Shown one piece after another: positions 26,229 to 38,252 of a stretch of 64,000 nt of DNA (its first letter is position 1; every line of letters begins with the position of its first letter). The stretch is from Clostridiaceae bacterium Marseille-Q4143 (lineage in GTDB: Bacteria > Bacillota > Clostridia > Lachnospirales > Lachnospiraceae). The stretch is taken from positions 2,924,416 through 2,988,415 of the forward strand of contig CP073693.1 of the NCBI GenBank assembly GCA_018228645.1. Direction: 5' to 3'. The position numbers and the translations under genes were made by a program. A model generated the notes under the pieces. It worked only from the letters and a program-made list of their open reading frames with translations. It made no database searches and had not been told where the DNA came from.

Positions 26229-26843
26229 TTATTCATATAGGTGATTCTGTCTGATATATTTTGCTACGTCTTCAGGAACCATCCCGGCAATATCTTCTTT
26301 CTGCTGAATTTTCCGACGGATTTCTTCCGATGCCACATCCATGTTCGGAGTATTTAAAATACGAATATCCGCATTATATTTTTCTTTCAACTCTTCTATT
26401 CTACGGAGAATTTTTTCCTTTCGGCAATGATCCCTGGTTGCTGCCAGCAGAACACACTCTCTGCAAATAATTGCAGGCTCTTTCCAGTCTTCAAAATCAA
26501 AAAGGGAATCTGCCCCCATAATAAAGTAAAATTGATGATCCGGATATGTGCTGTTTAAAACAAACATCGTTTCATACGTATAATGATAACTGTTTTCAGA
26601 CTGCTCCAGACCACACAACCGAAGATAGGGAACATTCTGGATTGCAAGACGTACCATCTCCATCCGATGCCCTACATCTGCCTGAGAATATTCCCGTTTA
26701 TGCGGCGGATTGCCATTCGGCATCATCCAGACCTCATCCAGTGAAAACTGGCTGTAGGCCTGCTCTGCCAGCACCAGATGCGCATTGTGAACCGGATCAA
26801 AAGTTCCTCCCATGATCCCAATCTGTTTTCTGCCCTCTACCAT
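26229..26843 (-). CDS. nadD: Nicotinate-nucleotide adenylyltransferase
   Basis: 204 residues. Makes deamido-NAD from nicotinate mononucleotide and ATP. GGTFDPVHNAH is the nucleotidyltransferase start motif. The later motif usually written ISSTxIR reads VASEEIRRK here, a mild departure. Start at ATG 26843 with AGAGG upstream; longer frames read into spacer. Confidence 0.95.
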   Translation of the reverse strand: MVEGRKQIGIMGGTFDPVHNAHLVLAEQAYSQFSLDEVWMMPNGNPPHKREYSQADVGHRMEMVRLAIQNVPYLRLCGLEQSENSYHYTYETMFVLNSTYPDHQFYFIMGADSLFDFEDWKEPAIICRECVLLAATRDHCRKEKILRRIEELKEKYNADIRILNTPNMDVASEEIRRKIQQKEDIAGMVPEDVAKYIRQNHLYE

Positions 26844-26853
26844 AAGAACCTCT

Positions 26854-27147
26854 TTATTTCGGGAGAACGATTTTCTTCTTTTCTTCTTTTCCCTCTTTAT
26901 ACAAAACAATTTTTTTGCCGATGACCTGTACTACCTGGGAACGTGTTCTCTCTGCTACGAGAGAAGCAATCTCTTTCGGATCATCCATGCAGTTCTGGAG
27001 TACACTGACTTTGATCAGTTCCCTAGCTTCCAATGCTTCTGCAATTGCCTTTGTATTTTCCGGAGTCAGACTGTTCTTGCCGATCTGAAAGATCGGTTCC
27101 ATCGTCTGCGCCAGACTCTTTAAATAAGCTCTCTGCTTGCTTGTCAT
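26854..27147 (-). CDS. yhbY: YhbY family RNA-binding protein
   Basis: 97 residues, CRS1/YhbY domain, which binds pre-50S ribosomal particles. Conserved features: LKSLAQTMEPIFQIGKN and VLQNCMDDPKEIASLV; the GxxG-like loop is GKNS. Between obgE and nadD as in related genomes. Confidence 0.93.
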   Translation of the reverse strand: MTSKQRAYLKSLAQTMEPIFQIGKNSLTPENTKAIAEALEARELIKVSVLQNCMDDPKEIASLVAERTRSQVVQVIGKKIVLYKEGKEEKKKIVLPK

Positions 27148-27159
27148 ATTCTTTATCCT

Positions 27160-28464
<1,305 letters not shown>

Positions 28465-28510
28465 TCAACCTACAGCCGCAGGTACGGCTGACTAAAATCT
28501 GAAATGATTA

Positions 28511-28547
28511 AGAAAGGGCCTCAAATCTTACCGACTTGAAGCCCTTG
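28511..28547 (-). terminator. Terminator between rpmA and obgE
   Basis: AAGGGC-TCAA and TTGA-GCCCTT arms (28514-28519 with 28541-28546), followed on the minus strand by TTTCTTAA. Likely partial, setting L21/L27 above obgE output. Confidence 0.7.
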
Positions 28548-28557
28548 TGAATGCGGA

Positions 28558-28845
28558 TTATTCAGCTGCTACCGGAACGATAGAAACCTGTTTTTTGTCT
28601 CTTCCTTTTCTCTCGAAGCGAACAACTCCATCCACTAATGCGAACAAAGTATCATCTCCGCCGCGTCCTACATTCACACCCGGGTGAATCTTGGTTCCGC
28701 GCTGTCTGTAAAGGATATTTCCGGCTTTCACAAACTGGCCGTCAGCTCTTTTGGCACCCAGTCTCTTGGACTCGGAATCTCTGCCGTTCTTAGTAGAACC
28801 GACTCCCTTCTTATGTGCATACATCTGAAGGTTCATATTCAACAT
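28558..28845 (-). CDS. rpmA: 50S ribosomal protein L27 with cleavable N-terminus
   Basis: 95 residues. The mature N-terminus [14 protein letters not shown] reaches the peptidyl-transferase centre. It is preceded by [10 protein letters not shown], the Firmicutes leader that Prp protease must remove; here the residues before the cut are MYA rather than the commoner FFA. The prp gene is in the same cluster (29341). Confidence 0.97.
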   Translation of the reverse strand: MLNMNLQMYAHKKGVGSTKNGRDSESKRLGAKRADGQFVKAGNILYRQRGTKIHPGVNVGRGGDDTLFALVDGVVRFERKGRDKKQVSIVPVAAE

Positions 28846-28889
28846 AGGTCTACACCTCCCTGAATTCTTAATTAATAGGTAACTGTAAG

Positions 28890-29198
28890 TTATTTGTTGA
28901 TCTTCTCGATCTTAACAGCGGTATACTGCTGTCTGTGACCGTTTTTCTTATGATACCCAGTTTTTCTCTTGTACTTGTAAACGATAACTTTTTTAGCTTT
29001 TCCGTCACCGATTACAGATGCTTCTACGGTAGCGCCTTCTACTACCGGAGTACCTACGGTAAGAGCGTCGTCACATACGGCAAGAACCTGATCAAAAACA
29101 TAGTTAGAACCTGCTTCAGCACCAAGTTTTTCAACCTTGATTACATCGCCCTCAGATACTTTATACTGTTTACCACCTGTTGCAATAATCGCGTACAT
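28890..29198 (-). CDS. rplU: 50S ribosomal protein L21
   Basis: 102 residues. [18 protein letters not shown] is the conserved start, and the C-terminal [14 protein letters not shown] contacts 23S rRNA. First gene after a strong promoter and a structured leader; AGGAGG precedes the ATG. Confidence 0.97.
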   Translation of the reverse strand: MYAIIATGGKQYKVSEGDVIKVEKLGAEAGSNYVFDQVLAVCDDALTVGTPVVEGATVEASVIGDGKAKKVIVYKYKRKTGYHKKNGHRQQYTAVKIEKINK

Positions 29199-29273
29199 AT
29201 GGCACCTCCTAATATTTACTCGCCAATTCCGGTGCTGTCCTTCGACAAACTTATAACCTCACTGCGCGGCATC
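29199..29273 (-). ncRNA. Putative ribosomal L21 leader RNA
   Basis: The transcript from the 29280-29308 promoter has about 75 bases before rplU, with complementary GCCG/CGGC-type segments (29222-29270). Firmicutes often carry an L21 autoregulatory leader at this place. Assignment rests on position and GC-rich pairing potential only. Confidence 0.45.
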
Positions 29274-29279
29274 TTTGAT

Positions 29280-29308
29280 ATACTAGCATAGTATTTTATT
29301 TCTGTCAA
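29280..29308 (-). promoter_or_regulatory. Promoter of rplU-rpmA
   Basis: Minus strand: perfect TTGACA (29308-29303), 17 bases, TAGTAT (29285-29280) with a TGC extended -10. Confidence 0.75.
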
Positions 29309-29340
29309 GTAATTTCCCTTAACTTTTTTAAACTTTCGTT

Positions 29341-29667
29341 CTATTTTTCTTCTGTATCAGCCACCTGCAGATAATCCGTTCCATATGATTTTACAATGTT
29401 CCGAAGGCCCAACATCAGCGCATCCATCAGGAGATCTGTGCCAGCCGATACATCGGATGTAAACTCCCAGCTTTCGATCATCCCATCCTTACAGTCACAG
29501 GTAAAGGCATCTTCCGTAAATTCTTCAATCGAATTAATGGTATTGATCACCAGTGCGGATACGGCTGCGCAGACAATATCTTCACCTGCATCCGCATAGC
29601 CCGCATGCCCCTGGATGTGAAAACTCTTATAATGTCCTTTTTCTTTTAAAGCTTGCACCTCTATCAT
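29341..29667 (-). CDS. prp: Ribosomal-processing cysteine protease Prp
   Basis: 108 residues. Trims the leader of L27. Catalytic histidine in IQGHAGYADAG and cysteine in EDIVCAAVSALV are in place. Unlike the common rplU-prp-rpmA order, it lies upstream of rplU, coupled to the RNase gene by an ATGA overlap (ATG at 29667). An earlier GTG at 29679 has no properly spaced site. Confidence 0.94.
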   Translation of the reverse strand: MIEVQALKEKGHYKSFHIQGHAGYADAGEDIVCAAVSALVINTINSIEEFTEDAFTCDCKDGMIESWEFTSDVSAGTDLLMDALMLGLRNIVKSYGTDYLQVADTEEK

Positions 29668-30863
29668 AATATTCCGCACTCCTTCGCCTGTTCTTTCAAT
29701 GTTTTTTTCTGTTTCTTCCGGGTCATCTCCATCAGTCCAAGCGCTGTCATATCGACAGCAGCCGATTTCTGCGGATCTTTTTTCAGCTGTTCCCGCATAA
29801 ATTCCAACAGTTCTTCATCCGCTCCCGGTTCTGTCATATCTACGAAGTCTGCAAGAATCATTCCAGACAGATTCCGAAGTCTCATCTGGCGGCTGATCTC
29901 AAGCGCTGCTTCCCGGTTAATCTTCCGGATCGCAGCCTGCTTGTCTTTTCCGGCAATGCATTTTCCGGTGTTGACATCAATCACTGTCAGAGCCTCTGTC
30001 GGTTCAATCACCAGATAAGCGCCTGATTTTAACCATACCCTTTCCGACAATGCATTGTCAAGATTTTTTTCCATCCGGTACAGGGCTTTCAGCGGAAGCT
30101 GCCGGTCTTCATACAGACGCAGCTTCTGTCCGTCTCCCGGCATCTCTTCCTCCAGAAATTTTTTCAATTCTGCATAAATCTCCATGTCATCTGTCAGAAT
30201 TTCTTTCAGTGAACTGCTTTTGCTTCCCAGTACAGAATTCAGATATGACGGTCGGCTCCGGTATACGCAGGAGTAAACAGTTCGATGCACCGCCTGTGTC
30301 TTAAGATACTGATACTGCTCCAGCATCCGCCCCAATTCTCTGTCAAGTTCTTCTTCCGGAACACCCGCTGCATTGGTCCGCACGATCATCCCGGCATCCT
30401 CAGGCAATTCATGCAGTGCTGTCCATGCTTTCAGCCTGGTTTTCTCCACACCGCTCAGTTTCCCTGAATATCCCACGGTACGGTTTCCACAGGTGAGTAC
30501 CAGATATTTGCCCGTCAGTCCAAAACACGCCGTCAGTGACGGAGCCTTGGTCTTGACAGCCTCACGGCTGACCTGCACCAACAGTTCATCTCCCTGCGCC
30601 AGTTCTTTTCCTTTTTTGGGCTTTGTGTAAACCGGGTATCTCGCATCCTCCAAAGGAAGGTAACAGAGCATCCCATGCTCGATTTCCACAAATGCCGCCT
30701 GAATATTTTTTACAATATTCTTTACTTTTCCTATATAGATATTTCCAAGGATAGATTCCTGTTCCTTGGAAATGAGAGACAATTCCATCATACGCCCGTC
30801 TTCATAGAGGGCGTCTGCCAAAACTCCGTCTTTTATATAGGTAATGATTCTTGTATTATCCAA
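29664..30863 (-). CDS. rng: Ribonuclease E/G family protein
   Basis: 399 residues. S1-like RNA-binding part (GNIYIGKVKNIVKNIQAAFVEI) and the catalytic core with LTVIDVNTGK, whose aspartates bind magnesium, and LADFVDM. Length fits RNase G rather than the longer RNase E. No ATG start is available: the TTG at 30863 has GGGAG six bases upstream, and an earlier TTG at 30893 has none. Follows the TIGR03936 gene. Confidence 0.93.
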   Translation of the reverse strand: MDNTRIITYIKDGVLADALYEDGRMMELSLISKEQESILGNIYIGKVKNIVKNIQAAFVEIEHGMLCYLPLEDARYPVYTKPKKGKELAQGDELLVQVSREAVKTKAPSLTACFGLTGKYLVLTCGNRTVGYSGKLSGVEKTRLKAWTALHELPEDAGMIVRTNAAGVPEEELDRELGRMLEQYQYLKTQAVHRTVYSCVYRSRPSYLNSVLGSKSSSLKEILTDDMEIYAELKKFLEEEMPGDGQKLRLYEDRQLPLKALYRMEKNLDNALSERVWLKSGAYLVIEPTEALTVIDVNTGKCIAGKDKQAAIRKINREAALEISRQMRLRNLSGMILADFVDMTEPGADEELLEFMREQLKKDPQKSAAVDMTALGLMEMTRKKQKKTLKEQAKECGIL

Positions 30864-31557
30864 TTTCTTCTCCCAGCGCTTCCAGGGAGACAAGCTTTCG
30901 CTCTTCTTCTGTTCCCTGATCCGCGTACATTTCCCGTCTGGTCACTAGCAGAGCAAACTGCGGCATGTCCCAGCCAATATGTTCCGCAAATGCTTTCAGT
31001 ACCATTTCCGGTTTCAGGTTGTGAACGCTTCCTGCGGAGACCTGAATTTTGATCATATCATCCACGATCTCCCAGCTGTAGATCCACGGGCGGATGTCAA
31101 TCTCCTGCTGCCCCTTCTTGGTTTCTTTCACAATCCGCATTTCCGGCTGTGCAAGAAATTCTGTAAATTGCTCTTTCCAGCCATCTTCCGGCACGCAGCT
31201 TTCCCGGAAACGCACTTCATAATCAGCTGCTGCCACACTTGCCATAGCATTCTTGCTGTTTTCCGGAAGCTCCCGGAAGCTCATAACGTCAATTCCTTCC
31301 ACCATCACCGCATTCAGGCGGCGAACCGCTTCCTTTGATGAGATGGAACCGTTAATCCGGATATCCATATATTCGCCGTCGCTCTCCAGACCTAATCCAA
31401 GGGGAGATGCAAAGGACATAATCATATGGGGGCTATATCCTTCTGAATAGCAGATATCAATGTCTGCCCGGCGGATAGCCTTCTGGAAATATCTCATAAC
31501 ATCCAGATGTCCGATAAATTTTAACACTCCGTATTTACGAAATCTGACTCTAATGTT
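30856..31557 (-). CDS. TIGR03936 / DUF2344 family radical SAM-associated protein
   Basis: 233 residues. Typical core: VRFRKYGVLKFIGHLDVMRYFQKA and ICYSEGYSPHMIMSFASPLGLG. It is regularly encoded next to, or fused with, the TIGR03960 radical SAM protein, as here; biochemical role unknown. GTG start at 31557 with GGAGGAGG eight bases upstream, overlapping the radical SAM gene by eight bases. Confidence 0.9.
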   Translation of the reverse strand, partial: NIRVRFRKYGVLKFIGHLDVMRYFQKAIRRADIDICYSEGYSPHMIMSFASPLGLGLESDGEYMDIRINGSISSKEAVRRLNAVMVEGIDVMSFRELPENSKNAMASVAAADYEVRFRESCVPEDGWKEQFTEFLAQPEMRIVKETKKGQQEIDIRPWIYSWEIVDDMIKIQVSAGSVHNLKPEMVLKAFAEHIGWDMPQFALLVTRREMYADQGTEEERKLVSLEALGEEIG

Positions 31558-33409
31558 CACGGCAGACACCTCCTCCGAAGACAGCTGCACCGCAGCCGGA
31601 ACATTGCATCCGGCAATTGGGGGTTACGGTCTCTTCATGGGCTTTCTTCCACTCTCTTTCAAGGAATGCTCTGGTTACACCGATATCGATGAAATCCCAC
31701 GGGAATACTTCGTCAAGCTCTCGTTTACGAATGGTATAAAAATCAATATCCACTCCGCATTCTGCAAAAGCTTCCATCCAGAGTTCATTTTTGAAACCTT
31801 CCGTCCAGGAGTCAAAGAGGCAGCCTTTCTCATAGGCTTTTTTAATGACCTTTGCTACCTTTCGATCTCCTCTTGCCAGAACGCCTTCCAGAATGGTGAC
31901 ATCGGCCTCATGCCAGTTATATTTGATGCTCTTCTTGTTGAGCTGATCTTTGATCTCATGGTTGACGATATAGGCTCTGTGCAGGAACTCCTCCTTGGTG
32001 CACATCTGTGCCCACTGGAACGGGGTAAAAGGCTTCGGTACAAAGAAGGAAGTGCTGACTACAATCTGGCACTTTCCGTTTCTCTTTTCCTTCGGCACCT
32101 CATAATAACGTTCGGCAATCTTCTCTGCCAGCCATGCGATGCCCTTCATATCCTCCTCGGTCTCCGTCGGATGTCCCAGCATGAAATACAGTTTTACACG
32201 GTTCCAGCCGCCCTCGAAGGCCTGTCCGGCACCATTTAAAATCACTTCCTCTGTCAGACCTTTGTTGATAACGTCGCGGAGTCTCTGGGAACCTGCCTCC
32301 GGTGCAAAGGTCAGACTGCTCTTCCGCACATCCTGCACCTTGCCCATCACGTCCAGAGAGAACGCATCGATACGCAGAGACGGCAGAGAAATATTAATAT
32401 CCTTGCTTCCGAACTCATCAATCAAGAAAGTGACCAGTTCCTTCAGATGGGAATAATCACTGGAACTTAAAGAGCTTAAAGAGATCTCCTCATAGCCTGT
32501 ATTTTTCAGCATGGCATAGGCTGCTTTTTTCAGCATCTCCAGATCCCGCTCTCTGGTGGGACGGTACAGCATACCGGCCTGGCAGAAACGACATCCGCGG
32601 ATACAGCCTCTCTGAATCTCCAGTACCACGCGGTCCTGGGTTGCCTTGATAAACGGAACCACCGGTTTCTCCGGGTAACTGGAAGTGGTGACGTCAAGCA
32701 CCAGCTGCTTCTTCACCTTCTCTGGTGCTTCCGGACAGAGGGGGATCATTTTATCAATGGTCCCATCTTCTTTATAGGAAACACTATATAAAGACGGAAC
32801 GTAGATTCCCGGAATCTGCGATGCTTTCTTTAAGAAGTCTTCTCTGGATGCGTCGCTTACCTTCCATTCTTTGTAAAGATCCAGAAGGGCATCGTACTGC
32901 ACTTCACCCTCTCCGATATAGAACAAATCAAAGAAATCTGCCAGCGGTTCCGGATTATAGGTACAGGGACCGCCACCAATGACAAAGGGATGCTCCTTTG
33001 TACGTTGGGATGCCTCCAGCGGGATCTGTGCCAGATCCAGCACCTGCAGGATATTGGTGTAGCACATCTCATACTGAATGGTAATACCCAGGAAATCAAA
33101 ATCCTTGATCGGATCCTGGGATTCCAGCGCAAAAAGCGGAATCTGCTGCTCCCGCATCACTTTGTCCATGTCATTCCACGGAGAATAGACACGCTCACAC
33201 CAGGTATCCTCTCTCTTATTAAACATATCGTAGAGAATCTGAATGCCCAGGTGGGACATACCGATCTCATACACATCCGGGAAACACATGGCGAACCGGA
33301 TGTCTATCTTTTCCTTGTCCTTCATGACCGCATTGACTTCTCCGCCGATGTAACGGGCCGGTTTCTCAATGGTCATAAGGATCTCATCTGATAACGCTAA
33401 TTTACGCAT
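31550..33409 (-). CDS. TIGR03960 family B12-binding-type radical SAM protein
   Basis: 619 residues. N-terminal cobalamin-binding-like domain (DVYEIGMSHLGIQIL), then the radical SAM domain with the cluster motif CIRGCRFC in QRGCIRGCRFCQAGM, and a cysteine-rich tail (CRMQCSGCG). Such enzymes cleave S-adenosylmethionine to start radical reactions; the substrate of this family is unknown. Co-encoded with RNase G and Prp, hinting at rRNA or ribosome modification, but that is a guess. Confidence 0.92.
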   Translation of the reverse strand: MRKLALSDEILMTIEKPARYIGGEVNAVMKDKEKIDIRFAMCFPDVYEIGMSHLGIQILYDMFNKREDTWCERVYSPWNDMDKVMREQQIPLFALESQDPIKDFDFLGITIQYEMCYTNILQVLDLAQIPLEASQRTKEHPFVIGGGPCTYNPEPLADFFDLFYIGEGEVQYDALLDLYKEWKVSDASREDFLKKASQIPGIYVPSLYSVSYKEDGTIDKMIPLCPEAPEKVKKQLVLDVTTSSYPEKPVVPFIKATQDRVVLEIQRGCIRGCRFCQAGMLYRPTRERDLEMLKKAAYAMLKNTGYEEISLSSLSSSDYSHLKELVTFLIDEFGSKDINISLPSLRIDAFSLDVMGKVQDVRKSSLTFAPEAGSQRLRDVINKGLTEEVILNGAGQAFEGGWNRVKLYFMLGHPTETEEDMKGIAWLAEKIAERYYEVPKEKRNGKCQIVVSTSFFVPKPFTPFQWAQMCTKEEFLHRAYIVNHEIKDQLNKKSIKYNWHEADVTILEGVLARGDRKVAKVIKKAYEKGCLFDSWTEGFKNELWMEAFAECGVDIDFYTIRKRELDEVFPWDFIDIGVTRAFLEREWKKAHEETVTPNCRMQCSGCGAAVFGGGVCREH

Positions 33410-33456
33410 AAACTACCTTTTCTATTAATTTCTGTTGTTAACTGTCAATCCGATTT

Positions 33457-33485
33457 ATTATAAGGGATTTTGGTAGTTTGTGCAA
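33457..33485 (-). promoter_or_regulatory. Promoter of the TIGR03960-TIGR03936-rng-prp operon
   Basis: Minus strand TTGCAC (33485-33480), 17 bases, TATAAT (33462-33457); start near 33450, about 40 bases before the first gene. Confidence 0.65.
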
Positions 33486-33536
33486 GGGTGACTTACTATC
33501 ACATCTTTGCTACCCTGCGCCGGCAGCTTTAGCAAA

Positions 33537-33563
33537 AGGAGCTGTTGCTTAGCAACGGCTCCT
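33537..33563 (-). terminator. Terminator of eno
   Basis: GGAGCTGTTGC (33538-33548) and GCAACGGCTCC (33552-33562) around a TTA loop; on the minus strand a TTTTGCT tail follows. Confidence 0.75.
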
Positions 33564-33589
33564 CCTATAATTCATATCATACATATATT

Positions 33590-34909
<1,320 letters not shown>

Positions 34910-34953
34910 TTATGTAAAATTTTTCATTACTACCATGTCAAGCAGGACTCTTT

Positions 34954-34978
34954 CACCGGAATTGTCCAGGTTCCGGTG
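34954..34978. repeat. Inverted repeat upstream of eno
   Basis: CACCGGAA and TTCCGGTG, eight-base perfect arms with a nine-base spacer, about 60 bases before the eno start codon. No T-run follows in either direction. It may be an operator for a glycolytic regulator or an mRNA leader hairpin. Confidence 0.5.
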
Positions 34979-35068
34979 ATTTTGAAAATGGAGTTTCCTG
35001 ATTTATTCACGTAGTTAGTATTTGCTAACCATGAATTATCATAACAGACCAAAACAAAAAACGCAAGA

Positions 35069-35100
35069 AAAGGAGCTGATAGAATTTATCAAACTCCTTT
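35069..35100 (-). terminator. Terminator of the pfl operon
   Basis: AAGGAG...GATA / TATC...CTCCTT arms just past the pflA stop, followed on the minus strand by TTTCTTGCG. Confidence 0.7.
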
Positions 35101-35105
35101 ATTAC

Positions 35106-35855
35106 TTAATATTTATGTATTTCAAGAATTTCTTCCGCTCTTCTTACTTCTTCTTCCGTCGGTGTCGGCACTCCATTCAGTGAGTATGTTATTCCTAACT
35201 TTTCCCATTTGAACAAACCAAGGGTATGATAAGGAAGAACTTCCACTCTTTTGAGTGTTGGAAGAGATCGTTCCAGATCCCGAAGTGCCAGAAGGTCGTC
35301 TTCCGAATCTGTCAGCCCCGGTACCAGCACGTGGCGAATCCACATGGATTTTCCATGGTCAGCCAGATAATGGGCCATGGCAAGAATATTGTCATTGGGC
35401 TGTCCCGTCAGTTCCTTATGAAGCTTTCCATCCACTGCCTTAATATCAAGCAGAAACAGATCGGTCAACTCCATAAGACGGTCAAATTTTTCCAGATACT
35501 CCGGAGTCATCAAAAACGGATTGCCGGAGGTATCCAGTGCCGTGTTTACTTTTTTTTCTTTTGCCAGGCGGAAAAATTCCGTTACAAAGTCTAACTGGAG
35601 AAGAGGCTCACCTCCGCTGACGGTAAGCCCCCCATCTTTTCCCCAGTAATTCCGGTAACGGTACACTTTACGAAACATTTCTTCTGCTGTGGAATCTTCG
35701 CCTCCCTGCATGCTCCAGGTCTCCGGATTGTGGCAGTATCTGCAGCGCATATGGCAGCCCTGCAGAAATACCACGCACCGGACTCCCGGACCATCTACCA
35801 GTCCAAATGTTTCCAGAGAATGAATCTTTCCGGTGATTACGGTATGTTCATTCAT
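35106..35855 (-). CDS. pflA: Pyruvate formate-lyase activating enzyme
   Basis: 249 residues. Radical SAM enzyme that places the glycyl radical on PflB. Cluster motif CHMRCRYC in the N-terminal part, then the GGEPLLQ glycine-rich SAM site. Directly downstream of pflB; the ATG at 35855 is preferred over a TTG two codons earlier. Confidence 0.96.
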   Translation of the reverse strand: MNEHTVITGKIHSLETFGLVDGPGVRCVVFLQGCHMRCRYCHNPETWSMQGGEDSTAEEMFRKVYRYRNYWGKDGGLTVSGGEPLLQLDFVTEFFRLAKEKKVNTALDTSGNPFLMTPEYLEKFDRLMELTDLFLLDIKAVDGKLHKELTGQPNDNILAMAHYLADHGKSMWIRHVLVPGLTDSEDDLLALRDLERSLPTLKRVEVLPYHTLGLFKWEKLGITYSLNGVPTPTEEEVRRAEEILEIHKY

Positions 35856-35861
35856 AGCCAA

Positions 35862-38114
35862 TTACATGCTCTTGTGGCAGGTTCTGGAGATCACATCCAT
35901 CTGCTGCTCTCTTGTCAGATCGATAAATTTCACTGCATATCCGGATACACGGATAGTGAAGTTTGCGTACTCCTCTTTCTCCGGATGCTCCATCGCATCG
36001 ATCAGTTTCTCGGTTCCAAATACATTGACATTGAGGTGATGTGCGCCCTGATCAAAGTATCCGTCCATCACCTGTACCAGATTCTTGATTCTCTCATCCT
36101 CACTGTGTCCCAGTGCATCCGGATTGATGGTCTGGGTATTGGAAATACCATCCAGTGCCCACTCATAGGGAAGTTTTGCAACGGAGTTGAGGGAAGCCAA
36201 AAGTCCACTCTTCTCAGCACCATAGCTTGGGTTTGCTCCCGGAGACAGCGGCTCGCCTGCTTTTCTTCCGTCCGGCATGCTTCCGGTTGCCTTACCATAG
36301 ACTACGTTGGAAGTAATGGTCAGGATAGAGGTGGTTGCCTCGGAATTTCTGTAGGTATGATGTTTCTTAATCTTGTCAAGGAATGTCTTCAGAAGCCATA
36401 CAGCGATGTCATCTGCTCTGTCATCATCGTTACCATATCTTGGGAAGTCTCCCTCGGTAATATAATCGACTACGATACCGGTCTCATCACGAACGGTTTT
36501 TACTTTTGCATATTTGATGGCACTTAAGGAGTCTACTACATGGGAGAATCCTGCAATACCAGTTGCGAAGGTTCTTCTCACATCAGTATCAATGAGGGCC
36601 ATCTCAGCTGCTTCATAGTAATATTTGTCATGCATATACTGGATCAGGTTCAATACGTTGACATAAAGGCCTGCCAGCCAGTCCATCATCTTGTCGTATT
36701 TTGCAATGACTTCATCGTAATCCAGATACTCGGAAGTGATCGGTTTATAGGCCGGTCCAACCTGCTCTCTGGTCTTTACGTCTACACCACCGTTTACGGC
36801 ATACAGAAGGCATTTTGCCAGATTTGCTCTTGCTCCGAAGAACTGCATCTCTTTACCGGTCTGGGTTGCAGACACACAGCAGCAGATGGAGTAATCATCA
36901 CCCCATACCGGCTTCATCACATCATCATTCTCATACTGTACAGAACTGGTGCGGATAGAGATATCAGCTGCAAATTTCTTGAAGTTCTGCGGCAGTGCAG
37001 AGGAATACAATACGGTCAGGTTCGGCTCAGGGCTCGGTCCCATATTGACCAGCGTATGCAGGAAACGATAGTCGTTCTTGGTAACCATGGAACGTCCGTC
37101 TACACCGATACCTGCCACTTCCAGAGTTGCCCATACCGGGTCGCCGGAGAACAGCTGATTGTAGGACGGAATTCTTGCGAATTTTACCATACGAAGCTTC
37201 ATAACAAAATGGTCGATGAGCTCCTGGGCCTCTTTCTCAGTGAGGCTGCCATTTTCCAGATCTCTCTGAATATAGATATCAAGGAAGGTAGACACACGGC
37301 CAACACTCATGGCTGCACCGTTCTGGGTTTTCACAGCTGCCAGATATCCAAAATACAGCCACTGTACTGCTTCTTTTGCATTCTTGGCAGGCTGGGAAAT
37401 ATCAAAGCCGTAGATCTCAGCCATCTTCTTCATCTGGCCAAGTGCCTGATACTGTCTGCTGATCTCTTCTCTCTGACGGATCACATCATCAGTCATAGTT
37501 CCATCTCCACAGTTCGCGAAATCTTCTGCCTTCTTCTCCATCAGAAAATCAATTCCGTACAGAGCCACACGACGGTAGTCACCGACGATACGTCCTCTTC
37601 CGTAGGTATCCGGAAGTCCGGTAATAATTTTATTGTGACGTGCTTTCTTCATCTCCGGAGTGTAAGCATCGAAGACGCCCTGATTATGAGTTCTGCAGTA
37701 CTCGGTAAAGATTTTGTGTAGCTCTGGATCCGGCTCGTAGCCATTGGTCTGGCATGCCTGCTCAGCCATCTTGATTCCTCCAAAGGGCATAAATGCTCTC
37801 TTCAGTGGTTTGTCTGTCTGAAGTCCTACGACCTGCTCAAGATCTTTGGTCTCTTCACTGATATATCCTGCTCCATGGGATGTGATGCCGGATACAATAT
37901 GAGTATCCATATCCAGAATGCCGCCTTTTGCACGCTCTTCTTTCTGCAGTCCCTGCAGAATTCCCCATAATTTGTCAGTTGCCTCTGTGGGTCCCTCCAG
38001 GAAGGATTCGTCTCCCTCATACGGGGTATAGTTTTTCTGGATGAAATCTCTTACATTGATCTCTTCTTTCCAGATGCGGCCTTCAAATCCGCCCCACTGT
38101 TCAAAATTTTTCAT
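35862..38114 (-). CDS. pflB: Pyruvate formate-lyase (formate acetyltransferase)
   Basis: 750 residues. Anaerobic conversion of pyruvate and CoA to acetyl-CoA and formate. Active-site cysteines in [10 protein letters not shown] (one more Cys than in E. coli) and the glycyl radical loop RVSGYAV near the C-terminus are present. AGGAGG precedes the ATG. The core pyruvate enzyme of this fermenting organism. Confidence 0.97.
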   Translation of the reverse strand: MKNFEQWGGFEGRIWKEEINVRDFIQKNYTPYEGDESFLEGPTEATDKLWGILQGLQKEERAKGGILDMDTHIVSGITSHGAGYISEETKDLEQVVGLQTDKPLKRAFMPFGGIKMAEQACQTNGYEPDPELHKIFTEYCRTHNQGVFDAYTPEMKKARHNKIITGLPDTYGRGRIVGDYRRVALYGIDFLMEKKAEDFANCGDGTMTDDVIRQREEISRQYQALGQMKKMAEIYGFDISQPAKNAKEAVQWLYFGYLAAVKTQNGAAMSVGRVSTFLDIYIQRDLENGSLTEKEAQELIDHFVMKLRMVKFARIPSYNQLFSGDPVWATLEVAGIGVDGRSMVTKNDYRFLHTLVNMGPSPEPNLTVLYSSALPQNFKKFAADISIRTSSVQYENDDVMKPVWGDDYSICCCVSATQTGKEMQFFGARANLAKCLLYAVNGGVDVKTREQVGPAYKPITSEYLDYDEVIAKYDKMMDWLAGLYVNVLNLIQYMHDKYYYEAAEMALIDTDVRRTFATGIAGFSHVVDSLSAIKYAKVKTVRDETGIVVDYITEGDFPRYGNDDDRADDIAVWLLKTFLDKIKKHHTYRNSEATTSILTITSNVVYGKATGSMPDGRKAGEPLSPGANPSYGAEKSGLLASLNSVAKLPYEWALDGISNTQTINPDALGHSEDERIKNLVQVMDGYFDQGAHHLNVNVFGTEKLIDAMEHPEKEEYANFTIRVSGYAVKFIDLTREQQMDVISRTCHKSM

Positions 38115-38169
38115 CTATGAACCTCCTTGTGATAAATAATTAGCGTAGTATAACTTTCGAGACGCTGTT

Positions 38170-38197
38170 ATTATATCATGGCCCATAGGAAATACAA
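38170..38197 (-). promoter_or_regulatory. Promoter of pflBA
   Basis: Minus strand TTGTAT (38197-38192), 16 bases, TATAAT (38175-38170) with TGA extended -10; start near 38163, giving a leader of about 50 bases. Confidence 0.55.
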
Positions 38198-38252
38198 GAA
38201 AAAGTGTCTTTCACGCAAAAATTTCTCAATATCTGCAAGATCTGGTAGTTTG

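Noticed and set aside
33410-33589. A riboswitch or T-box upstream of the radical SAM operon
   Set aside because: The leader is only about 40 bases after the promoter, too short for either.
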